A stretch of DNA of 49,566 nucleotides from Candidatus Gastranaerophilales bacterium (GTDB lineage Bacteria > Cyanobacteriota > Vampirovibrionia > Gastranaerophilales > Gastranaerophilaceae), in the NCBI GenBank assembly GCA_947589705.1, contig CANQCO010000003.1:1-49566 (forward strand), given 5' to 3'. The first letter of the stretch is position 1. Every line of letters starts with the position of its first letter. A program made the translations under genes and the position numbers. This document shows positions 16,862-23,470 of the stretch, in pieces. Under the pieces are notes generated by a model that made no database searches, was not told the origin of the DNA, and saw only the letters and a program-made list of their open reading frames with translations.

Positions 16862-17644
16862 TTATATGTCCATACTTCCTGTTCTTATGCCTTCTATATC
16901 CAGTGTAATATATTTTATATTATCGGATTTTAAATTATTAATTATATCATCTTTTTTATCTATAAATTCTTCAAAGTAGTTTTTATCAATTTCTATTCTG
17001 GCTATATCATTGTGCAATCTGAATCTTACGGATTTAAACCCCAAATTTTTAAGATATTTTTCATTTTTTTGCACAAGTTTTATTTTATTGACATCTAAAA
17101 TTGTGTTATAAGGGAATCTTGTTGCACTGCAAGGCTCTGAGGGTTTGTTATAAAAATCCAAATCGAGTTTTTTGGCATATTCTCTTATTTCTTTTTTATT
17201 TATACCATATTTAGCGAAAGGTGATAAAATCCCAAGTTCATTCAGGGCTTTTATTCCCGGTCTCAATACATTTAAATCATCATAATTTGTGCCGTCAATT
17301 GAATATTTTAAATTGTTTTTCCGTGCATATTCTTTCAATAATGTGAAAAATTTTCTTTTACAAAAATAACATCTGTTTTTTGGGTTATTTATAATATTTT
17401 TATCTTCTAAGGGGTTTATATTTATAATTTCTTGTTTTACATTGTATTTTTTGCATAAATCAACTGTAAAATTAATTTCTTCATCGGTTATGAAAGGGGA
17501 GTTAAAAGTAACCGCTGTTAAATTTAAATCTTTTAAAAGGTACAGAAGAAGAGAAGAATCTGTTCCGCCTGAGAGAGCAAGGCATATACCTTGCTCTGAC
17601 ATTGATTCTAAGTCTTGATTAAGCTGATTAAATTTATTTTGCAT
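16862..17644 (-). CDS. larE: ATP-dependent sacrificial sulfur transferase LarE
   Basis: 260 aa. LarE inserts sulfur into the pyridinium-dicarboxylate mononucleotide precursor of the nickel-pincer nucleotide (NPN) cofactor. The PP-loop SGGTDSS is at residues 25-31 and CYFCKRKFF at about 92-100. The region holding the sulfur-donor Cys reads KPSEPCSATRFPY, with a single Cys at 172, as in the sacrificial-Cys type rather than the three-Cys Fe-S type. It overlaps the transporter gene by 11 bp and abuts the YkgJ gene. The operon order is larB, larC, transporter, larE. Confidence 0.93.
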   Translation of the reverse strand: MQNKFNQLNQDLESMSEQGICLALSGGTDSSLLLYLLKDLNLTAVTFNSPFITDEEINFTVDLCKKYNVKQEIININPLEDKNIINNPKNRCYFCKRKFFTLLKEYARKNNLKYSIDGTNYDDLNVLRPGIKALNELGILSPFAKYGINKKEIREYAKKLDLDFYNKPSEPCSATRFPYNTILDVNKIKLVQKNEKYLKNLGFKSVRFRLHNDIARIEIDKNYFEEFIDKKDDIINNLKSDNIKYITLDIEGIRTGSMDI

Positions 17645-18530
17645 TAATTTTGCCTTTTATTGTAACTAAAACAGCACTTGCAGATACAATTAAAAGTCCT
17701 AAAATATTAGCGATGAAAGGATTTATTTTAGTTAATACGGCTGTTTTTGCTTGTATAGCTTCAGAAATTGAATAAATAATTCCCTGAGTTTGGTATGTTA
17801 TCGAGTCTGATATATTTAAAAGCGCCCATTCGAGCCCGTCAGGTTTATTAGAAGCATAATTGGATATTAATCCTGCAAGTATAACGGCAAATATAGCAAA
17901 GATATAGCTTGAAGCCTTATTGAACCATTGATTTTTTGTTAGTATAACAATAAAAGATGTTAAGAAGCCTTCAACAATACCTATCAAAAGATGAATGAAC
18001 ATCATTAAGCTTAAAAAATTTGAAAGATTGCCTGTTATACTTCCTGATAAAGTAGTTTCAATAATTACTGCAATACTTCCGAGTTCTAAAGCTGCCACAG
18101 ATGATATTAAACAAGCTGAAAGTTCGTGATTTTTTTCTTTTAAAGGTTTAAATAAAAGGGGATATACAATAAAACAAGGTATAAATGCCATATTAAAAAT
18201 GTTGCAGCCGATTGCCGTTAATCCTCCGTCCGCAAAAAATAATGCCTGTACTATAAGTATTAACGACATTGATAAAAAAGCTAAAGACGGACTTAATAAT
18301 GCGCAAAGCAGTATTGTACCTATCACATGCCCGCTTGAACCTGTTGAAGGTATTGCAAAATTAATCATTTGAAGTGCAAAAACAAAGGCAGTAAGGGTTA
18401 TATATAGCGGTATATTTTTTTTATCAAAATCATTTCTTGATTTTTTAAACGCAAAAAATACTGCTGTTCCCATGGCTAAAATCATTGGGATTCCTGTAAC
18501 AGGGCAAATTATTGAATTTCCTAAATGCAT
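17634..18530 (-). CDS. CbiM/NikM-type nickel transporter S-component with fused PDGLE domain
   Basis: 298 aa, about seven to eight hydrophobic segments. It begins MHLGNS, consistent with the family's N-terminal Met-His metal site, and has a further His in PSTGSSGHVIGT (residue 68). Near residue 230 NKPDGLEWALLN marks the PDGLE (CbiN/NikN-like) domain fused at the C-terminus. This is the metal-capture part of an energy-coupling-factor transporter. Within the lar operon nickel is the likely ion. The ATPase (CbiO) and transmembrane CbiQ partners are not next to it. It overlaps larE by 11 bp and starts 11 bp after larC. Confidence 0.9.
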   Translation of the reverse strand: MHLGNSIICPVTGIPMILAMGTAVFFAFKKSRNDFDKKNIPLYITLTAFVFALQMINFAIPSTGSSGHVIGTILLCALLSPSLAFLSMSLILIVQALFFADGGLTAIGCNIFNMAFIPCFIVYPLLFKPLKEKNHELSACLISSVAALELGSIAVIIETTLSGSITGNLSNFLSLMMFIHLLIGIVEGFLTSFIVILTKNQWFNKASSYIFAIFAVILAGLISNYASNKPDGLEWALLNISDSITYQTQGIIYSISEAIQAKTAVLTKINPFIANILGLLIVSASAVLVTIKGKINAK

Positions 18531-18541
18531 AATTATCTCCT

Positions 18542-19270
18542 TTAATTAATTAATAAAGCTCTTAAAATCGGGTTTTTATATTTTCTTTTACCTGCTCCGT
18601 ACCCTATTTTTTCAATAATAATTTCATCAGGGAGTTTTTCTCCCGAAAACAGGCTCGCACAAATAGCAATACCTGTAGGTGTAATCATTTCACCTTGGTT
18701 GTCCGTTATTTTAATGGGGATTTTGTATTTTAAAGCAATCTCGCAAACGGCTGGAACAGGAACACTTAAAGTTCCGTGCTGGCATTCAACGCTTCCCTGA
18801 CCTTCGGACAGTGTGGAAAAATATACTTTATCGGGGTTTATTTCTTCATATAACACCGAAAAACTTATTATATCTACAATTGAGTCGATAGCTCCCACTT
18901 CATGAAAATGAATTTCATTAATATCTTTGGCGTGAACCTTAGCTTCCGCTTGAGCTACTATTTTAAATATCTTTTTAGCAAGATTTTTGGCATTATCACT
19001 CATTTCAGCCTTATCTATTATATTGTTAATATCATTGAGATTTCTGTGCTCGTGTATGTGATGATGATGATGAAAAGGAAGAATTACATCAAAATCACTC
19101 GCTTGAATTGAATTGATATTTACCTTAGAGATTTTATATGTAAATTCATTATAAAGTTTAAGTGAATCAAGTGCTTTTTGAAGATTTTTTATATCAACCC
19201 CTAAATCCAATAATGCAGCAACCGACATATCACCTGAAATTCCAAAATTACAATCAAAATATAAATTCAT
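18542..19270 (-). CDS. larC: short LarC (LarC1-type) of nickel-pincer cofactor synthesis
   Basis: 242 aa. LarC is the CTP-dependent cyclometallase that inserts nickel into the pincer nucleotide. The N-terminus (YFDCNFGISGDMSVAALLDL), the His-rich HHHHHIHEH (67-75), IHFHEVGAIDSIVDI and TPTGIAICA match LarC. It stops after GYGAGKRKYKNPILRALLIN, where the full protein (about 400 aa) continues into the LarC2 domain. The next gene starts 11 bp later, so LarC2 is not encoded here in any frame. The start overlaps the larB stop by one base. Confidence 0.92.
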   Translation of the reverse strand: MNLYFDCNFGISGDMSVAALLDLGVDIKNLQKALDSLKLYNEFTYKISKVNINSIQASDFDVILPFHHHHHIHEHRNLNDINNIIDKAEMSDNAKNLAKKIFKIVAQAEAKVHAKDINEIHFHEVGAIDSIVDIISFSVLYEEINPDKVYFSTLSEGQGSVECQHGTLSVPVPAVCEIALKYKIPIKITDNQGEMITPTGIAICASLFSGEKLPDEIIIEKIGYGAGKRKYKNPILRALLIN

Positions 19271-19968
19271 TATTTACCTGCTATTTTTCTGTTAATCTGA
19301 TTTGCGCTGTAACCTGCGTTAAACCCGTTATCAATATTAACAATGGTCATACCCTCTGAGCAAGAATTAAGCATTGTTAAAAGAGCGGATAATCCTTGAA
19401 AAGAACTGCCATAACCGATAGAAGTAGGAACTGCGATAACGGGAATATCAACCAAACCTGCAATAATACCAGCTAAAGCACCTTCCATGCCTGCTATTGC
19501 TATAATTACATTTGCTTTTTTAATTTTTTCAATATTATCAAAGAGCCTGTGAATCCCAGCGATTCCGATATCATAATATTTTTTAATGTTACTTCCGAAA
19601 AATTCAGCAGTATCAGCGGCTTCTTCGGCTACTTTTATATCTCCCGTTCCGCCTGTACATATTGCTATTTCGCCTACTTTCTCAATGTTATTTTGAATTA
19701 GTGTTATTACTCTGCCTTGTTCATTATATTTTATATCGGGAAATTCTTTTTTAAGTGCATTATACTGTTCAAGTGAGGCTCTAGTGCCTAAAACATTCTG
19801 ACCATTGTCTTTAAATGTTTTAAATATTTTCACAAGCTGATTATTTGTTTTGCACTCACAAAAAACAGCTTCAGAACATCCTCTTCGCTTTTGCCGTTCT
19901 ATATCAAGTTTTGCAAAATCAAGTTCAATATATTTTTTATCATTATCCATAAAGTTATTGTATCTCAT
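19270..19968 (-). CDS. larB: pyridinium-3,5-biscarboxylate mononucleotide synthase LarB
   Basis: 232 aa. LarB carboxylates and hydrolyses nicotinic acid adenine dinucleotide, the first step to the nickel-pincer cofactor. It is a PurE-like protein: ARQKRRG-type N-terminus (DIERQKRRGCSEAVFCECKT, with the Cys-rich segment), ICTGGTGDIKVAEEAA, GIAGIHRL, AIAGMEGALAGIIAGL and VPTSIGYGSSF. The ATG at 19968 has GAGAG 8 nt upstream; an ATG at 19950 is the alternative. It lies 32 bp after the unknown gene at 20001 and overlaps larC by one base. Confidence 0.95.
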   Translation of the reverse strand: MRYNNFMDNDKKYIELDFAKLDIERQKRRGCSEAVFCECKTNNQLVKIFKTFKDNGQNVLGTRASLEQYNALKKEFPDIKYNEQGRVITLIQNNIEKVGEIAICTGGTGDIKVAEEAADTAEFFGSNIKKYYDIGIAGIHRLFDNIEKIKKANVIIAIAGMEGALAGIIAGLVDIPVIAVPTSIGYGSSFQGLSALLTMLNSCSEGMTIVNIDNGFNAGYSANQINRKIAGK

Positions 19969-20000
19969 AATAACTACTCTCAGTCAAGAATTTAACTATA

Positions 20001-20453
20001 TTAATCATCCCATCTGAAAAAGTATTCTGAGCAGCCTAATCTGTGGTAAGGTCCGATTTGGTTTTTTGATATGTAATCTTTATAATTTTCATCAGTATCA
20101 ACTTGGCATCTTAGATTATATTTCGCCATAGGTTCGGTAAGAACAATTATCGTTAATTCCTTTTCCGGAGAAAATCTGATTCTGAATTCTGCATCTTGAA
20201 TCGTTTGCTCAATACAAACAATTTGAAAAGGCTCACAGTTAAAGTATTCACAGAGTAATTTTCTTAAAAACGGTTTATCTTTTTCAGGCGGAGAAAATTC
20301 AAGATTAAGGTTATCCAGTCTTGATATTTGTCCGTTGTTGTTATAAATAATTTCATTATCAAACACCTCAACAACCTTATCAGAGCATAAAATGATTCTT
20401 TTTTTAGTGATGAGGTCCACAATTTGTTTTGGACTTAGTTTTATGTTTTTCAT
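20001..20453 (-). CDS. protein of unknown function upstream of larB
   Basis: 150 aa, soluble, no signal peptide, no membrane helix, no family I recognise. Visible features are a basic N-terminus (KNIKLSPKQIVDLITKKRI), a central FLRKLLCEYFNCEPFQIVC with three Cys, and the C-terminal LGCSEYFFRWDD. AAAAGG lies 7 nt before the ATG. It is the first gene of the lar transcript (32 bp before larB) and is divergent from the XRE array, so the 115-bp gap between them may hold both promoters. A role in nickel-pincer biology is inference from position. Confidence 0.65.
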   Translation of the reverse strand: MKNIKLSPKQIVDLITKKRIILCSDKVVEVFDNEIIYNNNGQISRLDNLNLEFSPPEKDKPFLRKLLCEYFNCEPFQIVCIEQTIQDAEFRIRFSPEKELTIIVLTEPMAKYNLRCQVDTDENYKDYISKNQIGPYHRLGCSEYFFRWDD

Positions 20454-20568
20454 GTTGTTTCCTTTTATTTTTTTATATCTGTAATTACCCTATTTAATTG
20501 TTCTTTTTACTATTTATGACAAATCTGACTTGGTAGAAAATGGCAAAAAAATAAAACATTATTAATTT

Positions 20569-20781
20569 ATGAATAAAAATTACCAAAAGAAACTGGGCAA
20601 AAATATCCGAGATATACGAAAATATAAGGGCTTGTCTCAAGAAAAATTAGCTGAATTAGTTAATAAGACGAGAAATTATATCGGAATGGTTGAACGGGCA
20701 GAAATTAATGTTCCCGTGTCGGTAATATTTGATATTGCAAAAGCATTAAATATCCATCCTAAAGAACTTTTTGAATTTTAA
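20569..20781 (+). CDS. XRE-family helix-turn-helix regulator (array gene 1)
   Basis: 70 aa, essentially a bare Cro/CI-type DNA-binding domain: NIRDIRKYKGLSQEKLAELV, then the recognition helix NYIGMVERAEINVPV, then FDIAKALNIHPKELFEF. It has no partner domain. No Shine-Dalgarno is visible before the ATG (only A and T for over 20 nt), a trait shared by all five regulators of this array. It is divergent from the lar operon. Confidence 0.85.
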   Translation: MNKNYQKKLGKNIRDIRKYKGLSQEKLAELVNKTRNYIGMVERAEINVPVSVIFDIAKALNIHPKELFEF

Positions 20782-20794
20782 TTTTACCTCACTT

Positions 20795-20817
20795 TTTACC
20801 CCGAAGTTTCGGGTAAA
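20795..20817. promoter_or_regulatory. inverted repeat between array genes 1 and 2
   Basis: TTTACCC (20795-20801) and GGGTAAA (20811-20817) are perfect arms around a CGAA/TTTC core that pairs with a one-base shift. It lies 32 bp upstream of the second regulator and has no T-run after it, so a repressor operator is more likely than a terminator. Confidence 0.5.
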
Positions 20818-20848
20818 TTAAATTGATATTAGCATTATTATTATAAAA

Positions 20849-21109
20849 ATGCAAGATGATATAAAAAAATTATATTTAGCAGTTTCAAAGATAATAAATA
20901 AAGTAAAAAATGAAAAAGGTATTAAATATACCGAGCTTTGTTATGAAAATGAAATACCGATGACAACATATGATGATATAATCAATGCTAAAACAAAAGC
21001 ATCATTTTACAATATATCAAAAATAATCAAAGGTTTAGGCTTGAGTTTTGAAGAATTTGGAAAATTATTAGATAATGAACTTCCCAAAGATTTTTTAGAA
21101 AAGTTATAA
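20849..21109 (+). CDS. small HTH-like regulator (array gene 2)
   Basis: 86 aa. The helical pattern and the C-terminal GLSFEEFGKLLDNELPKDF match the two clearer XRE paralogues downstream (21244 and 22047), but the recognition-helix region (EIPMTTYDDIINAKTKASFY) has diverged from the XRE consensus. It is therefore a third, more distant member of that subfamily. The N-terminus MQD is shared with the gene at 21244. No ribosome binding site is visible. Confidence 0.7.
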   Translation: MQDDIKKLYLAVSKIINKVKNEKGIKYTELCYENEIPMTTYDDIINAKTKASFYNISKIIKGLGLSFEEFGKLLDNELPKDFLEKL

Positions 21110-21140
21110 AAATATGAATATAAAGCATAAAATTGCAAAA

Positions 21141-21174
21141 AATATATAACATATTACTTATAATGTATAACTAA
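21141..21174 (+). pseudogene. remnant of the 3' end of an XRE gene (duplication scar)
   Basis: 21141-21181 repeats 21949-21989 with 39 of 41 bases identical. In the second copy this is the last codons of the regulator gene at 21608 plus 7 bases after its stop. Here the same codons remain open (NIYNILLIMYN then stop at 21172-21174), but there is no gene in front of them. I read it as the surviving tail of a lost first copy. Confidence 0.7.
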
Positions 21175-21193
21175 TAAGCTCTTCTTATTTTTT

Positions 21194-21231
21194 GTTGGTA
21201 TATAAACCACGCTTGTTGCTAATATACCAAC
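21194..21231. promoter_or_regulatory. operator-like inverted repeat upstream of array gene 3
   Basis: GTTGGTATAT (21194-21203) and ATATACCAAC (21222-21231) are perfect 10-bp arms separated by 18 bp, ending 12 bp before the ATG at 21244. The arm centres are 28 bp apart. The position over the presumed promoter fits autoregulation by an XRE dimer or tetramer. Confidence 0.6.
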
Positions 21232-21243
21232 TAATATAAAAAA

Positions 21244-21516
21244 ATGCAAGATAATGAAAAAATTCTAAAATTTAAAAATGCAACAGGTAACGTTATAAAG
21301 AAATTAAGAAAGACAAAAACAAATTTGTCTATTAATAAACTTTCTGCTGAATATGATTTTGATAAAGGTAATATTAGTAAAATTGAAAGAGGTAAATATA
21401 ATATTCACCTTATTACTGCTTGGAAAATATCAGAAGCTATGGGAATTTCTTTTGTTGAATTTGCAAAAAATTTACAAGATGAATTAGGTAAAGATTTTAA
21501 GTTTATTGATGAATAA
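21244..21516 (+). CDS. XRE-family regulator (array gene 3)
   Basis: 90 aa. Helix-turn-helix region: SINKLSAEYDFDKGNISKIE and RGKYNIHLITAWKISEAMGI. The tail ELGKDFKFIDE is identical in the gene at 22047 (KLGKDFKFIDE), so the two are paralogues. No Shine-Dalgarno. A TATAAA-like element lies within about 12 nt of the ATG, which could mean a leaderless mRNA. A long operator-like inverted repeat precedes it. Confidence 0.85.
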   Translation: MQDNEKILKFKNATGNVIKKLRKTKTNLSINKLSAEYDFDKGNISKIERGKYNIHLITAWKISEAMGISFVEFAKNLQDELGKDFKFIDE

Positions 21517-21607
21517 AATGTTTATTTATATTATGTTTTAATATAAAAAAGTTAAATTTAAAATTAATATTATTATTTAATACATCATATTTCTAATCTT
21601 AAAAGTA

Positions 21608-21982
21608 ATGGTTAAAGTTATAAAAATATTTTATTCTTTTTTTATGTTTGAAGTAGATGAAATAAAGAAAATTTTTGGTAAAGTTGTATATGAATTGCGT
21701 ATCCAAAAAAATATGACACAGGAAGAATTGGCTGAATATCTTTCTTTATCTCCTCATACAATAACAAGAATAGAAAATGGTAAGGTTTTTGTTTCGTGTG
21801 AAGTAATTTCTAAATTATGTAATTTATTTAAAATTGAACCAAGTGTGTTATTTACTCCAAGACCACATATTTTATATGAAGAACATCAGAATTATATTTC
21901 AAAAATAAAATCTATTTTACCAAAATTTAATTCAAAAAAATTAGAAGAAATATATAACATATTACTTATAATGCGTAACTAA
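21608..21982 (+). CDS. XRE-family regulator with C-terminal extension (array gene 4)
   Basis: 124 aa from the ATG at 21608; an ATG at 21644 (MFEVDEIKKIFG) would remove a hydrophobic N-terminus not typical of the family and may be the real start. The HTH is classic: ELRIQKNMTQEELAEYLSLS, HTITRIENGKVFVS, ISKLCNLFKIEPSVLF. A 40-residue helical extension follows, ending EEIYNILLIMRN. Its last codons are duplicated upstream as a remnant at 21141-21174. No ribosome site is visible at either start. Confidence 0.85.
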   Translation: MVKVIKIFYSFFMFEVDEIKKIFGKVVYELRIQKNMTQEELAEYLSLSPHTITRIENGKVFVSCEVISKLCNLFKIEPSVLFTPRPHILYEEHQNYISKIKSILPKFNSKKLEEIYNILLIMRN

Positions 21983-21995
21983 TAAGCTCCTTTTT

Positions 21996-22015
21996 TTGTT
22001 CAATATATTGAACAA
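21996..22015. promoter_or_regulatory. 20-bp perfect palindrome, likely operator
   Basis: TTGTTCAATATATTGAACAA is a perfect 20-bp palindrome, 31 bp upstream of the ATG at 22047. It occupies the same place relative to its gene as the GTTGGTATAT repeat does upstream of the paralogue at 21244, but with a different sequence. It is the best operator candidate in the window. Confidence 0.7.
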
Positions 22016-22046
22016 TATAAATAATAATATCAACTAAAATAATTAA

Positions 22047-22322
22047 ATGCAATGTCAAAATGAAAAACTTTTACTGTTTGCTTCTGAATTGGGGAAATTA
22101 ATAAAAGAAACCAGGGAAAAGAAAACCGGTTATTCTTTAGACAATTTTGCTAATTCTTTTGGTATTAGTAAAGGTGGACTAAGCACAATAGAAAATGGAA
22201 AATCTAATTGTAAATTAGCTACGGTGTGGTTAATTTCAGAAGCAATGGGACTTAAATGTTCTGAATTAATTAAACTATTGGAAGAAAAATTAGGTAAAGA
22301 TTTTAAATTTATTGATGAATAA
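22047..22322 (+). CDS. XRE-family regulator (array gene 5)
   Basis: 91 aa, paralogue of the gene at 21244. HTH region: SLDNFANSFGISKGGLSTIE and NGKSNCKLATVWLISEAMGL, closing LEEKLGKDFKFIDE. The recognition helix differs from the paralogue (SKGGLSTIE versus DKGNISKIE), which fits the different upstream operator. No Shine-Dalgarno. The AbrB-like gene follows after 12 bp and does have one, so the pair may be cotranscribed. Confidence 0.87.
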   Translation: MQCQNEKLLLFASELGKLIKETREKKTGYSLDNFANSFGISKGGLSTIENGKSNCKLATVWLISEAMGLKCSELIKLLEEKLGKDFKFIDE

Positions 22323-22334
22323 AAAGGTTATTTT

Positions 22335-22517
22335 ATGACAGTAGAAAGAAAATTGATGCGAAACGGTAACGGCTGGGCTTTAAGCATTAATTCTACAATC
22401 TTAGCTTTCTTGGATGTAAATCCTGAAGTTGATATGGTTAAATATTCAATGGAAAATGACAAACTGATTATTACTAAAAGTGATAAAAAAATTGATAAAT
22501 CAAAATTAAAAAAATAA
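22335..22517 (+). CDS. AbrB/MazE-like swapped-hairpin DNA-binding protein
   Basis: 60 aa. The N-terminal RKLMRNGNGWALSINSTILA and LDVNPEVDMVKYSMENDKLI match the MazE/SpoVT-AbrB pattern (basic strand, GNSW-like turn, hydrophobic alternation, DGxLII). Such proteins are antitoxins or transition regulators. No MazF-like or other toxin frame is adjacent, so the gene is an orphan. AAAAAGG lies 7 nt before the ATG. The basic tail (KSDKKIDKSKLKK) may aid DNA binding. It is convergent with tatC, 9 bp apart, over an AT-rich hairpin with AATAAAAT/ATTTTATT arms. Confidence 0.75.
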   Translation: MTVERKLMRNGNGWALSINSTILAFLDVNPEVDMVKYSMENDKLIITKSDKKIDKSKLKK

Positions 22518-22526
22518 AATTGTATT

Positions 22527-23231
22527 TTATTTTATTTTAGCAAATAATAATCCGCCTTCAAACAATAAATAGGAAGGAACAGCAAGCATTAATTGGCTTA
22601 CTACATCAGGTGGTGTTAATATTCCTGCAAGTACTAATAATGCAACTACTACATAAGGTCTTTTATCCGCAACGGATGAATATGACAAAATATCTGATTT
22701 TATTAAATAAAAAGTTATAATAGGTAGCTGAAACATTAGTCCGAATGCCAAAGAAAGCCATAAACCAAGATTTATAACCTCAGATATCCTAAATACCGCT
22801 TGAATATTCTCTGACTGAAAACTTAAACCGAATTTTATTATTAAAGGCAATATCATAAATATACAAAATACAATTCCTGCCGTAAAAAGAATACTTGATA
22901 TAACTACGAGAGATTTTATAATTTTCTTTTCATTATCATAGAGAGCAGGCAGAATAAAGTTCCACAATTGTTTTGCTATATAAGGAAAACAAATTATTAC
23001 AGACATCAAAACTGCCATTTTAATTTGAATTATAAACACCTCTGCCGGTGAGAAAAAATTTAAAGTTACTTTATTTGAACCTAAAATAATTTTTATAAAT
23101 CTGCTTAATATCTTTGGAGCGAAATAAAACATAAACGGTAAAACTATTACAATTGAATACAGGCACTTAAGAAGAGTCTGTCTTAATGCTTCAAGATGAG
23201 AAATTATGCTTTCATTGTCATCATTATTCAT
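22527..23231 (-). CDS. tatC: twin-arginine translocase subunit TatC
   Basis: 234 aa, six transmembrane segments, the receptor of the Tat system for folded, cofactor-bearing proteins. Diagnostic stretches are ISHLEALRQTLLKCLYS at the N-terminus, FFSPAEVFIIQIKMA (the conserved F-x-P-x-E-x-F), IAKQLWNFILPALYDNEKK, FGLMFQLPIITFYLIK and YVVVALLVLAGILTPPD. It starts 2 bp after tatA and is the last gene of a four-gene minus-strand operon with an exported oxidoreductase and a polyferredoxin. Confidence 0.97.
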   Translation of the reverse strand: MNNDDNESIISHLEALRQTLLKCLYSIVIVLPFMFYFAPKILSRFIKIILGSNKVTLNFFSPAEVFIIQIKMAVLMSVIICFPYIAKQLWNFILPALYDNEKKIIKSLVVISSILFTAGIVFCIFMILPLIIKFGLSFQSENIQAVFRISEVINLGLWLSLAFGLMFQLPIITFYLIKSDILSYSSVADKRPYVVVALLVLAGILTPPDVVSQLMLAVPSYLLFEGGLLFAKIK

Positions 23232-23233
23232 TT

Positions 23234-23449
23234 TTATACATCATTAGGCTTATATTCTTCAGGTTTTTCCTGAGCGTCTTCAATCGCATCTTTGAGTTCG
23301 TCGGTTTCTTTTTTTATTACTTCTTTTGCCTTTTTAAATTCATAAGAAGCTTTTCCTAAAGCTCTTGCAAGTTCAGGTATTCTTTTACCTCCAAATAATA
23401 GCAGAATAACTACTAGTATTAGTGTTATTTCGGTTATACCAAGCGACAT
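23234..23449 (-). CDS. tatA: twin-arginine translocase subunit TatA
   Basis: 71 aa: one N-terminal transmembrane helix ([18 protein letters not shown]), the hinge and amphipathic helix [20 protein letters not shown], and an acidic tail. These are the features of TatA/TatE. No separate TatB is seen, as in minimal TatAC systems where TatA is bifunctional. A good ribosome site (AAAAGGAGAT) precedes the ATG. It lies 21 bp after the polyferredoxin gene and 2 bp before tatC. Confidence 0.95.
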   Translation of the reverse strand: MSLGITEITLILVVILLLFGGKRIPELARALGKASYEFKKAKEVIKKETDELKDAIEDAQEKPEEYKPNDV

Positions 23450-23470
23450 TTATTATCTCCTTTTGAAATA

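Noticed and set aside
18531-18545. Programmed frameshift joining LarC1 to LarC2
   Set aside because: No LarC2-like sequence exists in any frame between the larC stop and the transporter start, so there is nothing to shift into.
22335-22517. mazEF-type toxin-antitoxin pair
   Set aside because: The AbrB/MazE-like gene is present, but no toxin-sized frame follows it; tatC is convergent 9 bp away.
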